Both the position numbers and the translations under genes were made by a program. Positions 12,101 through 25,919 of a stretch of DNA of 64,000 nt are shown one piece after another; the stretch's first letter is position 1; every line of letters begins with the position of its first letter. The DNA is from Trochalopteron elliotii (lineage: Eukaryota; Chordata; Aves; Passeriformes; Leiothrichidae). A model generated the notes under the pieces. It did not search any database and was not told the DNA's origin. It saw only the letters and a program-made list of their open reading frames with translations. The DNA lies in contig JANPWX010000161.1 in NCBI GenBank assembly GCA_024734555.1, positions 979,370-1,043,369 of the forward strand, read 5' to 3'.

Positions 12101-14519
12101 TATCATAGAAAGCATCTATGAGGCTGATTAAAACCTGCCTCCGAAAGATAACTCAGTCCCCCACGGGCGCTGTGCCACCCTGGGGAGCTTCTCACTGGTG
12201 AAAAGGTGAAGCTGGGACCTCACAGGAGAGCTGTGGGGAGAAGCCCAGCAGAGCTGGGTTAAGCAAGACCCTGCAATCCGGCCACGGGGCGTTCGCCTCT
12301 GCAATCTTGGCTTGAATCTTGGTTCACAGGTCCATTTAACAAAGTGAGACAGAAAATTGGACGCCAACGCCTGCTCAGCGCAGGGAGAGCCACCCTGCTC
12401 CAGGCCCATCTTGCTGGGGCCTCCTGAATTTTTCCCCCCTTTTAAATGGAGAATAAAGACAAACCCCAAGCTCAGACCCAGATCAAACACAACCTGACAT
12501 GTGCTCAAGAAGAAAGACCAGCTGTAGGAGTGGAGCACGGTCCTCACATCACCTTTTCCATCCCCACTTCCACACCCAGCTGAACACAGGCCTTCCCGGC
12601 TGGGGTGGGACTCTTCTGGGTAAGAGGAGAAAAAGCTCCGGGGTGGATCCTGCCATTTCCCATTCCAGGAAGGCCAGAACCCCTTTGAACTCTGTCTTTC
12701 TGCTGGAGAGAGTGAAATGCAAAAACACACACCCCAATGCTGATTTAGACTTCCGCCTTCCCCAGGGCCAGGCACTGGCATCCTGAAAACATCACGGACC
12801 CCTGCGTGTGCCAGGCAATTCCACCAGAGACGGACAAGTGGGATGGGATCTGCTACAGCAACATCAACAGGCAGACAAATATCAGCCACTAGACTTGCTC
12901 TTTCAAGCCCCAGTGCCTTGCCCCAGGCAGCCAGCAAGACTATTATTAGGACTCGAGGCAGCCTGGCCTCTGACTGGCTTTCCCTGCAAGCGCTGCCCCG
13001 TGGAAGGATGTGTAATTCCCACCACGGTACCCTCATTGCATAGATATTGGATTTGGGAAATACTTTTTTTTTCTTTGCTGCAGGCGAAACAGCTCCTTTC
13101 CCACACCTGCCCTTTCAAATGAGAGCGGTTTAAAACTGTTTGCAGAGCGAAAAAAAAAAAGAAACAAACTATTGGCATCCCTAAAACTGGCCCGGCCCCA
13201 TCCCTCCGGTGTGGGGAGAGCTGAGGAACAGCAAAGCAGAGGAGGTAGTGAGCAAATGAAAGGCATTGCTGGAGGGGGAAGGCAGCAAACAGCCCCACGT
13301 GCCAGCATCTCCCTGTGAAATAGCTCAGCAGCCCTGTCCCCAAGCTGGGGCGCTGGTAAGGAGGAGCTGGGCCCCCCAGAAACTTGCAAACATCTTCAGG
13401 ACAGCTCATGGCTGGAGAGGAGAGATGGATTATACACCAGGGCAGGTTGTGAAAGCAAGATAGGCACCACCTCCCTTGCTCTAACAGTGAAGTACCTTTG
13501 AGAAGCATCTCCCTGAGCTGGGGTGAGCTCAGCAGAGGCACAGGACCACCCAAGACACACCCACAAAAGGCTGCAAGGCACCCCAGTGCTGCTGCAATGG
13601 GTGCTGGCAGCCTTAGGCATCCTCGACCCGGCACCAACAGCCCCGTCCCAGGCTGCTCCTCCAGGAACCCCTGTGGCTTTACAACACACCTTTGGACATA
13701 ACAGGACCCCATTTTTCTCCCCAGTGACACATGTGAAACAAACCCTGCGATAATCTCATTTTCCAGGTTGTAAACTCACTCATCAGCGGCTGAGGACACG
13801 TGGGGGCCTCCCCTCACCACGCTGCTCTGATGATCTCAAGGCCCTGGATGGGGAATCGTGCCCAGTTTCTGCAAACTATGATCTAACCTAATTCCCTCCA
13901 TCCCATTACTTCAGGATTTACAACACACAACCTCCCCTGAAATGGTTTCTGGTAAATTCTTTGAAAGCTCTTCTGGTCCTTGCATCATCGTCAGGGTCAG
14001 CCAGGCATTAATGGCAAAGCATTTACGTGTCAGGTAACTCGTTCCCCAGCAAGAGAGTTTTCTTATGCTTTTTAAATTCAGGAAGCAATTAATAGTTGCC
14101 ACAAAAGCAACTAGTGCTTGTCTTGGGTGAGGGCCATAAAGGCCTGACTTGCCCTGGGGAATTGGGATGCCTCCATCTCAGCAGGCACCTTCCACCAGCG
14201 AGGTGGTTGCAAAGGTAATTCCCTAATGGTGGAGACCTGATGCTGGGAAAGCTTCATGCTCCCTCTAACCTGGAGAGCTGTGACTTCCTGAGCCAGCTCA
14301 AGGTGACCATTTCAGGGAACAGCACTGCCAGCATCAAAGTCAAATGAACACACAAGACCCAGCATCTTCTGGCTTTTTCCTCTCTAGGCAAGGACTTCAC
14401 TGAATTCACTGACTTTGGGACTTGCAGGTTCAAAAGCTAAAGGGTCACAGATAATGCTGTGGATGAAGCCAGGATCCCAGCAGAATCTGTGGATCTGATA
14501 GAAAGGTGGAAAACTTTGG

Positions 14520-14815
14520 TCCCTGGAGCTCAGTATCCTCTGCTCACACCAAAAACCCAGTCCCTGGAGTCCAACAAAGTCTATTCACTCAAAAAAAACC
14601 TGCTCCCCACATCCCAGCATTCTCTGATCACACTGATAACCCAGTCCCTGAAGCCCAACATCTTCCATTTACACCAAAAACCCTGCTCCCCAAATCCCAG
14701 CAAGCTCCACTCGCACACAGAAAACCCCCAAACTCTGCTTCCCAGAGTCCAGCATGTTCCACTGACACCAAAAACCCCATCCCTTGAGCTCAGCATCCTC
14801 CACTCACGCTGAACA
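14520..14815. repeat. Degenerate minisatellite, about seven 42-bp units
   Basis: Successive units follow the pattern TCCCTGGAGCTCAGTATCCT, then CNCTCACACCAAAAACCC. Units start near 14520, 14561, 14604, 14645, 14687, 14739 and 14782. Divergence between units is high, so the array is old. It opens a 117-codon plus-strand frame (14459-14812) with repeating Pro/Ser/Lys-rich peptide, which I regard as a by-product. Confidence 0.85.
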
Positions 14816-15699
14816 AGTGCAACACCTGGGAAGCAGAGGCAGAGGCATCCACACCACAGTGCTTCCTCCCTCCTGGCCAGCACAGATGTCTCTCAGGGAG
14901 AGAGGATCCACTCGCTGCCTCCCACTGAAAACATCAGCCGGCTGTGGAGATCCCCAGGTTTTAGGAGACATCCCTTTCCATGCTGGCCCCCTCACAGCCA
15001 TCAGAAAACAATGATTTCCAGGCTCACCCCGCTGCACTAGACTTCAACCAGCTGCAGACAGGCCCGTGCATATCCTCTTCCTAATCCTTCATGCACAATC
15101 CCTAGACAGTCCCTGGCTTTTATTATTTTCTGGCAGGAGAGAGCACCACGTTAACCCCCGTGTGCAGGCTGCAGCCTGAGCATCTCTCAGCACATCCCAG
15201 CTTGGCTCCCAATTATAAATGAAATGTTTGTGTAACAAGAGAACTGGTGGGGGCCAATTGCCCGTTAATATTTGAAACCTTTAATTCTTATTTAACAGCC
15301 TCTCCAAACAGTCCCTTCTAATTCCTTGATACAATGATGGGCCTAAAACATTTATTTATTGATAAAGACAATGGGAGCCTCTTCCCATTGGGATGGATTC
15401 CCATTGGGGGGTTCAAAGCCATGGGACAGAGCAGGCAGCAGCATCACTGATCATTCATAATGACACAGACCCTGTACTCCTCACCTCTGCCAGACCCTTC
15501 TCTACTCAGCAGTTCCCACAGCTTCAGCTTCAGGGATGCAAGATAAATTCCTTACTGGGACATGTTTTAAGGCAAGGAGAATGAGGGAATATTGTCCATA
15601 AGAATCCTGGAAGGTCCTGTCCTTGGCATGATGCTGCAAAACTCTCAGGGAACAGAGCTGCACCTGCCCAAGTTCTGACTGAGGGCAGTGGTTTGCAGG

Positions 15700-16020
15700 T
15701 GTGGGGACAGCGTGTTGAGGGCACACAAGATATGGGCAGGGTTTGCATCCCAGGAGCACATCCTGCAAGGAGACATCCTGAGATGTGGGCTGCAGCCTCT
15801 CCAAATGGGAGAGAACAGCCTGAGTTCCCAAGGTGCTGGAGGCTTTGCCCCAGAAGACAGCAGAGCCTGGTGGGAGGCACAGGAAGGGCTGCAGCCTCAC
15901 CAAATGGGGGTAAACAGCCTCCAGCTCCAAGCCTGTGCTCCTGAGGGGACAGAGGCTTTGTCCCAGGAGGGAGCAGAGCCCAGGAGAGGTGCAAAAGGCA
16001 GGAAGAGCTGCACCAGGAGC
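15700..16020. repeat. Tandem duplication of an approximately 98-bp unit
   Basis: A unit starting GGCTGCAGCCTCTCCAAATG (15789) recurs as GGCTGCAGCCTCACCAAATG (15887). Both are followed by GGAGGCTTTGCCCCAGAA or an AGAGGCTTTGTCCCAGGA counterpart and a GCAGAGCC segment. A more diverged copy seems to precede them from about 15700. Old segmental tandem repeat in intron. Confidence 0.75.
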
Positions 16021-19000
16021 TGCCCCTGTGGCCCCCAGCTCTGACCTTGAAGCACAGGGCAGGCGGCTGCCATGGCCGGCATCGTATGACCCGTTACAAA
16101 ACACGGCGGGCTCTGCTCAGAGCTCACACACTGCAGGACAAATTTAACACCCCAGAGCATTCCCAATCCCACTGAAAGAATTCCTGGCAGGGCCTCAGGA
16201 ATCGCCCACTCCTGTGAGTGGCCAAGTGCCACCGCATTGGTTTGGCTCCAGATACACGAGGAGGACCTTGATCCTTGCTTCTGGAGGGAGAGATGCTTCA
16301 GCTGATGGAGGACACCAGGCAAGATGATAAAACCCCCAGGAGCAGGTGGGCCTTGAACCAGAGAGCAAAGGAAATGTGGAAAAGATGCTGCTCCCAAATG
16401 CTTTCACTTGTTTGAGAAAGGAATTTAAGGACTGCAATTAAAAATTTGCATTGAAGCCAGCCTGCCTGTGCAGCTGGTGAAGTGATCCTTGGGGTGAATG
16501 ATGAGAATCATTCACATCACTCAGAACAAACAGATGGAACAAAGGATGGATCCCTCAAAGAATGCCCAGTCCATAGAGTCCAATACCAGAGGACTTCCTG
16601 GCCCAGCCATGAGGAAGAAAGGCTCACCAGGAGGAGAACTTGTCCCTGCTGCCATCCCCCCCAGTCATGCTCTCTCCCAGAGCCACGCTGGCTGTTTTTG
16701 GAGATGGAGTGGGTGGCTGCTGCTCCAAAACAGAGCTGGGGAAGGTGCAGACCAGGCAGGGTGAGAGAGCCTCTCCCAGCTTCAGATCTGGTCACAGCTC
16801 AGCAGCAAGCCAGACCCTGCCTCTCCCTCCTCCTCCTCCTCTCCTTCCCTTTCCTCTCTCCCGGCCCCAGCCCCGCATTTCTGGAGCGGCAAGAGTCAGC
16901 TCTGCCGATGCTGCCGAAGGGCCCCGAGCCAGCTCCGGCTGGAACCTCGGGATAAAAATATCAGCTCGGAAACACAGCAACAGGAAAAACAGACAGGAGG
17001 CCACATGTGTGCACATGAGGATTCCTGGGCCAGGAGAGCTCCCACTCTAGCACTGAGGTTTGCAGTAATGAGCAATGTGGACTCTCGATTCCAGGCAAGG
17101 AGGGATCCTGGGTTTGGTGTTTCCTTCCAGCCCCTGGGAACACTAAACCAGGACCTGCTGCTCCTATCTGAGTTTGGCCTCAGCCCTGCACCCAGTGCCC
17201 ACCCTGTCCTGGCCAGGAGTTGCTGGGGAGGCAGGTGAGGATGCTCAGGCCTGGTGGGGCTTTGGGTACCCCCAGCACGTGATGATAAGCAAAGCCCGGA
17301 TTGGGAGCACCAGCCTGGAGGCCATAGAGCAGTGACAAGATGACAGAAAATGTTGTCGGGCCAGGGGCTATTTTTATCTGCAAGGACCAACACTTAATAC
17401 TCTCCTATCTCCCACAAAATGTCACTTGAGCTCGGGCAGAAAGTTTACACCACTTGCAGACAAGGGCTGAAACCCGAGCACGTAATCCCTGCTCCAGTCA
17501 AAAGTTTTAGTGGGATTCGCAGCGTCTGGACAGGGGAAGCTGAGGAAGAAAACAAAAAAACCAACAAAAAACCCCTTCCCCTGAGAAATGATGGCTGAGA
17601 CAGCAGAGAGACAGGACAGGCAGGTCCCCTCCTGGCACCAGGTTCCCCTGCAGAGTCACCTGCCACATTTGCAGGGCACAAGGGACTTTGTGAGCCCTGG
17701 AGCTACCTTGTGGCCTCCTCACTAGCTCCACCAGAATTTAAAAGGGTCTCCAGCAGAAGGGGGAACAGGGGAAGCAAGGCATCTACCACCCCACTCTCCA
17801 ACCACCATAGCCCCAAGGGAGATGAAGGGCTGGCAGGAGTGGGGTGAGTCAGGCAGAGCCCACAGGGGGGTTTTGCAGAGGGTCCTCATCACGGTATCAC
17901 CAATCCTGGCAATTCCCCACTCTGCACCAAGCATCTCTAATTACTTCCAACACTTCCCCCTGTCCTCTCCCACCTTCTTTCCTCTCACCCTAAAGGCCAG
18001 ACTCTGATTTGCCTGGGGTGTAAGGAAAAGAGGCTTCCCTCACTTAATAAAGCCAAGGTAGAGCAGTGGTGTTATTAACAGCAGCCTGCCCATGGCAGGA
18101 ATATTGCAGCAGCAATCCCAGGGGAGCACTGCCCTGACAGCAGAGGCAATAACACAGCCCCAGCACTGCCCTGTGATATTGCAGTGAGTACAAACCCCAG
18201 CAGGTCCTCTCAGGTTCCCACTGGCATCACAAGCAGTGCTTTAGGGTTAGGGATGAATGGATACCTGCTCAGGCATGGAGCAGCTGAGATTTGGGACAGC
18301 ACCCTCCAGAGGGCTCTTCTAAGAGGGGCAAAAGATCAGAGGTAAAAAGACCTCCAGGCACAGCAAAACATGGTGCAGCACAGAGGTGCTCAGAAAATTA
18401 GGGTTCCATGCTAAGGACTTCCATGGAAACTCACAGGAGGTGAATTTTTCCAGGGATAAAAGGCACAAGCTCATGTGTGTGTCTTGGAGCTGCCCCCAGC
18501 TGCTCCCAGGAGGTTTTTTTCACATCTTGCTGTCTGTTTTTTTAAATTAAAAATACTGGCCAAAGCATTGAGGATGGAGGTACAGGCAAGGAGAGGAGCC
18601 AGCAGAGGATAGGACTGGGCCCCTGGAAATGCTGCAGGATGCTGAGGAAAGGGGGATGGCCATGGCTTCCCAGAGGGACACACAGCACCTTGGAGGAATC
18701 AAATAATAGACATTGACAAGGAAAACCCACTCCACTAGCCCCAGAAATCTTCTCTTACAGCAAGGAGTGGGCTAAAAAACCCTGGGGAATATACTGGAGA
18801 GGCAAAACTTGCATTCCTGAGATGGCCAAGAAGTGATCACATCTATCTCCCTCCGTCTCCAATTCCTAAGATCCACTTCTGAAGCATCACCAGCCAAGAA
18901 ACTTTGGTTGATTGGACGTGGTTAAAGTGAAAAACGCACGCAGAAAACCTTATAGCTGAAACTTAAATGGCCTCCACAAACATCTTGCATATTTTCAAGG

Positions 19001-21722
19001 ACACTAAGGAAATTCACTTTTTTTTCCCCCCATATTTTAGACTTAAAAAAATGCCTCGAGGGGAAAAGTTATTTAGAACTACTTAGGAAATACAAAGGAT
19101 AAAAAAGCCTGTAATTATTTCTCTGCCAAGGGCTTGTCAGTTTGAAAATCCCCGCTCTTGAACCACTAATCCTCATGGAAAAAAAAAAAATGCAGCTTCG
19201 GCAAGATGCATCGTTGGTTGACTTTTGCTGCACTTTTCTGGCACAGGGGAACTAAAGGGGAAGGCGTGGATTTGGGGGTCGTTTCATCAGCACCTTTCAC
19301 CCACAATGTGCCTGATGCATGTCCTTGGCTGATGAAGGAGACCTGCAAAGCATCACCCAAAAATGAGGCTGCTCTGCCTGAGAATGGTGCTCTGCAGGCA
19401 TCAGGCCCGGGAGGGAAGGATCACGGCTGATGCTTGGAGACAGAAGTGCCAAAACAGGCAAAAATAAATCAGTTCAAGGTGGGGGTATACTTACTCTAAA
19501 AGCCAAGGATTCAGGGAGTTCCTGGGATGTTTTGTTATGTGGTTGGAAATAGCATAAAGACATTATTGGCAGGGAAACTGCACTTCCTCTGGAGGATGGG
19601 GATGGGCCATCCCAGCAGAGCTGGGATTTGGGCCTCTGGTTTAGCAGCCAGATTCATCACTTCACATCCTCCTGCCAGGGTAAGGATGGGTGGCATCAGT
19701 GCCTCTGACCCTGGCTGGCCACAGAGAAACAAAACAATGCCACGGAACTTGTGTCCCACACACCAGCTCCCAACAACCCTCCCCAGCCCAGAGCAGCTCC
19801 CACAGGAGCTGGCTGAGCCACCCAGGTCCTGCTGCATGCCAGCACCCACCCACCTGCATCGCCTGGCTTTGGGGCTGCACAGGGCATCTGGCAGAGCAGG
19901 GGTCAGAAAATCTTTGTCCCTGTCATGGGCAGCTTTCCCACTGCCAAGGATAAACATTTCACCCCGAGCTGCATTCACCACGCAGGGCTCTTCACCCACT
20001 TTCACCCGTCTCTGATGTCTTCTTTCATTACTTTCTCCTAATCCATCTCCATAACAGCTCCTCCCATCAACGTGGGGTTTAATGTCCTTGAGGTAATGCA
20101 TGCAGGAAGCCTCTCCCTCCTTTCTGGTTAACCCTCCTTCCCAGATCCAGAGCTGAAACAAGCTCACACTCAAGAGCCCGAACCACAAGACTTTAAGCTT
20201 CATTAAACTTTTACACCAGTCCACTGAGGTTGCTCTCTCAGCCTCCCATAATTACAGGTGCAGAGGGAAGGAGCAGCATCCACCTGAGCAGGCATCAAGA
20301 AGTTTCTGACACTTAATGATTTCCTAGCCAAGCTCCCACATCTAAAGCAATGTTTAAAAGGGTCTGCTCAATACCACTCCTGCGAGCTGCTGGGCAGGGG
20401 AGATGCCAAGATATAAATAATTCAGGATTTCAGTTCCCCATCACCAACCCAGCTGGTCACCTCTCTGGCACAGGTGAGACTGCAGATACAAAAGCCTGAG
20501 CCATCCCAGCACTCCAGAGTCCACAAACACCCAAGCCAAGAGGATGGCTGGGTTCAAGGACACTGTTCAGGTGAGCAACATCTTGCTCTCCCTGCAGCCA
20601 AAACCTGGAGTTCAGCATTTCCACGGGGCAATTCAGACCTTGGCTTGGCTGAATCCTGTGTGAGCCTCTTCCTTCCTTCTTGCAAGGGCTGGAGAGCCCT
20701 TGCAAGAACCTACAGAAAGTGGTCTGTAAGGGGAAAGGAGGCTGTCACCCCCTCCTCAGCACCCAGCACAGGGCTGGGGTCCTACACACCTGACAACAGA
20801 GCACAGCTGACCTTCACTCCTTTCCTGCTGACTCTACAAGACCAGAAATGGAGAAGATGCCCAGAAAAGGTGCCCCAGAAGCATGTTGGAGGGCAGTTCC
20901 AATTCAGGTTCAACACAGAAATCATCAGGCAGGAGTTTTGGGGCTGTTCCTCAACAAACTCCCACCTCCACTGGCAGCAACCATGAATTTATTCATCTCA
21001 GTCACCCCTGTGGAGCCCACTGCAAACTTGTGACATTGCCCTCCTTCCATTTAGATAAATCACTGCAGGGGTTAATAACTCTTTTCATAGCTAAGATGCA
21101 GTTTTCCAGAAATAAAGGCTTAGCAGGGCCAGTGAATTCCAAGCAGAAATTTTGCCAACAAAAGCATCCCTATGATTTTACAATGGCAGGGGTTGGAGGC
21201 AAGAAATGACAACACTGACTCTTGCAAAGAAAAAAAGCTGCTGCAGCTGAAAAAAAAAAAAAAAAGCTTCTTCAGGTCCCTTAACCTGTTTCTCTCTCCT
21301 TTCCAAATTTTTCCAGCCAGAAGCTTCCCTGAGCTTTCAGTAGCAAAGAGAAAATTCCCACCTTCCTCTTCCTGTTCAGCCACCTTGGGCTATGCTGTGC
21401 AGCAAAAAATCAACTTATAGCATGGCCCCACTGGCCCCAGGCAGGAAGGAAGGAGTCCCTGGACACACAGGCTCCAGGTCCATCCAAGGATCTCTGAAGC
21501 ACAACATCAGAGGAGAGGATGCACCTCCCAAAGAGATCAATTGCATCCAAACAATGGATTCTCCAGGAATCGCCCTCGCCTCTTATGCTTTTAAGACCCC
21601 ACTTTGCTGCCTTACAGGGCAGGCAGCCTTGCCCAGAGGGATTTCAGGGGCTCTCCACCCCACTGAGATGGTGGTTGTCATTCCAGAGGAGCAGACACCC
21701 ACCGGGGAGGGGGATTTTGCAC

Positions 21723-21749
21723 GGTGGGGGCGGGGGCGGGGGCCAGCGG
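21723..21749 (+). other. G-quadruplex motif
   Basis: The plus strand reads GGTGGGGGCGGGGGCGGGGG, followed by CCAGCGGG. That is three G5 runs separated by single C plus a further GGG, which satisfies the standard G3+N1-7 rule. Confidence 0.8.
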
Positions 21750-24700
21750 GTCCCGTGAAAAGGGATTTGTTCCGCTGTCAAGGACCGCCTCAGGAAATGA
21801 AGCCCACGAGGGAAGGAGAGGGGCAGGGAGCAGCAGAGACAATGTAGGGACACCAGTGACAGGGGGACAGCTGGGGAGGATCAATGCTGAGCCCTGATGG
21901 GCTTGCAGAGCACAAGGACTGCCTTGAGGAAGCGTCCTCCAGCATCCTCTGCCCTTCCAGGCGTTCACCCAGAGGAAGAGCAGGACGTCCCCGTGCAGGA
22001 GAACCACTCACCTGCAGCCACGGAGCCACAGGGACCCTCCGACATCCCTGCCTGCTGGGATGTGCTGGGATACAGAGGAGAGGAGTTCTCCTACTGATTC
22101 GTGCCTTCTCCTATCAATCTGTGCCTTAATCATGCCAATTTGTGCCTGGGAGGAGCTGCAACACGAACTCTGGCTCACCTTTGGTCAAAGGTAGCCCAAG
22201 GTAGAAAACACAAAGGTGAGCGTGACATAAAAATCAGAGAGATCTGGAGAGACACAGAGGATTCACATCCAGCATTCAAACTCGCCCAGCAAGATGCTGT
22301 AAGCACTTATGATGATGAAAGGAGCATTTTTAAGCTAGGTTTGTATTTCCAGCTCCATTTCATGGGTGACAGAGCCAACTCTCAGCTCTTTCTCTTGTGT
22401 GCAGCCATGGTCCATCATACTAGTGCAGAAGACCTGACCCCAAAAAACAGGATCATATTCATGGGCACTTGAAACACTCTACTGAAAACAGGTAGATGCC
22501 TGCAAGTACAGTGCAGCAGGAGAAAATAAATTATTTGCACTGAACACAACATGATTTCACCCCCGTACTCAGAAACTCACACGTCACCCTCCTGAAAGCT
22601 CCAACCTTTGTGGGAGTAACTCCCATTTTCAGCCAGTCAGCCTACAAAATGTGCAACACCTGAAGGATCCCTGACAAGCTGAAGAAAGTGGTCTTTTGTT
22701 AATAAGACCCCAGAAAAATCCCAGATAAGCAAGAAGACAGAGCCACCAGACAGAAAAACCCCAAATAAAGGGAACTGGGTGCCATCAGCCCAACACTGTG
22801 CCCTGCACAGCCCCATCACGGCACAGCTCAACTTGCCCCACACTTTTTGCAAAAGCTTTGGCATCTGGCTGTCCGTAAATATTTGAGGTGGGAAGCCAGG
22901 AATTACAGAACCCCTCTCCTGGGCAACCAAGGTTTGACCATCTTAAAAAAAAAGAAAAAAAACCTACAAAAACAAACAGCAAACCTCAAACAGAGCTGCA
23001 ATGAGATGCCTGCTGGTTTCACAGAGACATGTAAGACAACACGAGTGCATCCTTTGCCCCTGAAGGCCAACAACCCCAGGAGAAGATAACCACAGAGCAG
23101 CTGGATTCTTTCTGCCAGGAAGCAGGATTCCATCCAGGATAAAAGTATTGAGGAACAAAACTGTGGGTTGTCACAGAGTTTGCCACAACAGAGAGCGCTG
23201 CTAGCTCCCATCACCTTCCCCCTTTTGAAATCTCAAACAAATACACAGAAATTCAAATTTGTCATGAAAACACATATATACTAAAAAAAAATTAAGCTGT
23301 GTTGACCCCAGTATTTTCCCCTAGTAAAATCCAAATATTTTCTCCCTGCTTTAAATATTTTCCTCACTCCTGCTACGGAGGAGGAGCTTGACTGAATTGC
23401 AGGTAAAGACACAGTTCTCCAGCCCAGGCCCCATCCCTGCTTTGTGTTTGCATCTGCAGAGGGCATGAGCCAGAGACAAGAGAGCACAAAGAGACAAAGA
23501 ACGTCTTGAGAAGAAAAATACCCAGGACAATTCTCATTCTCACTTCCCTCCACCTTGGCAGCAGCCTCCTCTTCCTCAGACATGCTCCAGCACCAAGTGC
23601 TGAGTACCCCCTTGGCTGCACACCACGAGGTCCACCAGAAGTGGGGAACTATGAATCCAGATCCAAACTGCTGCATTTTCCCCCTTCTCAGTCCCAAGGA
23701 GGACCTGCACCCTCGTGAGCAGGAGATCAGCCCTAGACCCCAAATTCCCTTTTCTCCTGCTCCCAGACAGAGGGGGCTTTGGGATCCCCCTTGCCACACC
23801 CTGGGGTCAGCTTGCAGCATCAGAATCACAAACTGCTGTGGGTTTGGGCACGTTGAGGCCATCCCACTGCTGCCAGTGGGGATGGGGACAGCCAGCAGAG
23901 ATCAGTCTCCCCGGCAGCACATGCGGCCACCGGCAAATCCTGCCCGCATGCTGGGCAGCCGTCAGTCAGCACAGCTCACACCCAGCACTGCCATCCGCTC
24001 CCAAATCAGCTGCCAGTGGACACACCATCAGGTTCAGAGCCTGCTGGAAAGGCTCCCTGAGGAAGCAGCGAGCAGGAAACTGAACTGTGGGCTCTCCGAA
24101 ATCCCCGGCTCGGCAAATCCCTCCCTGCGCCTGGCGGCTGCGAGCAGGTGAAGAACCGGCGAGGCGAGGGCTGGCGAGCTGGGGCAGGAGAGGACCCCAG
24201 CTGTCTCTCCAGCTGGTGGAGACAAAATTCTCATCAAAACGAAACAAACCTCTCTTTCTTCCCCAGTCCACTCCTCTTTGGTGCCTTTGTCAGGACTGTA
24301 AAAACCTGAAGCAATTCCCACAGCTTTAAGAGCCCCGTCGGGGGCTGATCAGGGAGCACCAGCTCGTAGAGTGGGGGAAAAAAAGGTAAAAAAAAAATCA
24401 TAGTATGTCCAAAATAAGATGGCAGAAACCATGGGCAGCCCCAAGGATGTTCAGGAAGTAGCTCTGATGGTGTCGACCTGCAGTCTCCAGGATCCCACTG
24501 CCAATGGGGTGACCCCAAAGCCACCCCTGTCCCCACCATGGAGGGAGAGATGACAAGTCTATTCAACTGCCTCGCTCCCAATCTGCCAAACTTCACTCAC
24601 TTCCAGGCCTTTCTATGAAACATTAATTGTAAGACAAATCTAATTAAGGGCCGAGAAAAGGGGCAAGATGCCAAATCTCTCCTTCTCTCCCTCTGGAAAG

Positions 24701-25919
24701 AGGGAGCCCCAGAAGTGAGAGGACAGGGCTTGGTGGAGATGGAGACATTTTGGTTGCCTGGCATTTCCAGAGTGGATCCCACAGCAGCCTCTGTAACACC
24801 CCTGTCACTGCATCCTGCTGCTTCCCTGCCTTCCTACCCCCTGCCAGCACAAAAAGTTGACTTAATAGCAAAAAAACAGAAGAGGCGGTGCCTGGTCCCA
24901 GCCCAGCAGTACCAGCCATGGCATCCTCAGTGGGGATTCAGCTGCCCCACAACCACACTCCTCCCAGCATACAAGGAGTCAGCACTATTACTCCAGGAGC
25001 TGTGGGTGAGGACAGAGAGGTGTTTGCTACAGGAGATGAGGTGCTAGGTGGGGATGGAGAGCAGGCAAAGATTGAGAGATGGGGAAAGAGAGACCAAGAG
25101 GGACATTGTACCACGGAGCTGGCGTATGCTCTGCTGCCCCATCCAGGCCAGCCTGACTGCTCCCAGTGCCTGGCCAGCTGGAGAAACCCAAGGCAGCATC
25201 ATCCCCTCCACAGGACGCCCTACAAGAAGGGAAACAGGCCTCCAGAGAACATGCTGGACTGTAGCTGGGCCGACCTGTGGCTCTCTGGAGGGACAGGTCT
25301 CTCCCATCAGCCACAAAAGGACAGGAAGTCCCACTTCTCCAAGTGAGAGAAGGTAAGGGACTGCAAACAACCAGAACAAACTCACCACACCACAGGAACT
25401 TCCAAGCTGATGAGACCAGGCTGTGCTAAACTGTCCAGCACCACCTCCATTCCATCCGTCTGGAATTATTCCCCTCACAGCCCTTCCAGACTGGGGAAGG
25501 AGTGCCAGGGCTCACAGCTAATTGTGCAATGACATCCATTACCCACGTTAGGCAGGATAAACAGCCACCATGCTCCAAACCTCTTCCCCCACTCTCCTCA
25601 GCTGCCAGAGGAGCCTCCAGCAGGCGAGAGGAGGCTACCCCAAGCCCACAGGTCCATCCTGGCCTGGCAGGACCATGCTGCGGAGGATTCAGGCTCATCC
25701 CCCACACAAAGGTGTCAGGTGTGATTTTAACACCCAACGCCAACGAGTTCCTTTGCACGGGCGCTCTTCTGTATGCACACCATTAGGGCAGGAGGATTTT
25801 TATTTCTTTCCTTTGCAACTGGACACGACTTCACAGTTTAACTCACGAAGGAGAAGGTGTCAGGGCCCACACAAGCCCATGACTCCATGAGCACGAGGAT
25901 TTTAGAGAGAGGCAAGGAG

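Noticed and set aside
12128..13036. 302-codon minus-strand frame
   Set aside because: No recognisable domain, low-complexity Gly/Ser/Pro bias, no splice or promoter context; chance frame in GC-rich intron.
16495..16514. TGAATGAT-GAGA-ATCATTCA hairpin as a possible terminator or small RNA
   Set aside because: Eight-bp stem only, no context for a transcription unit, and expected by chance in 64 kb.
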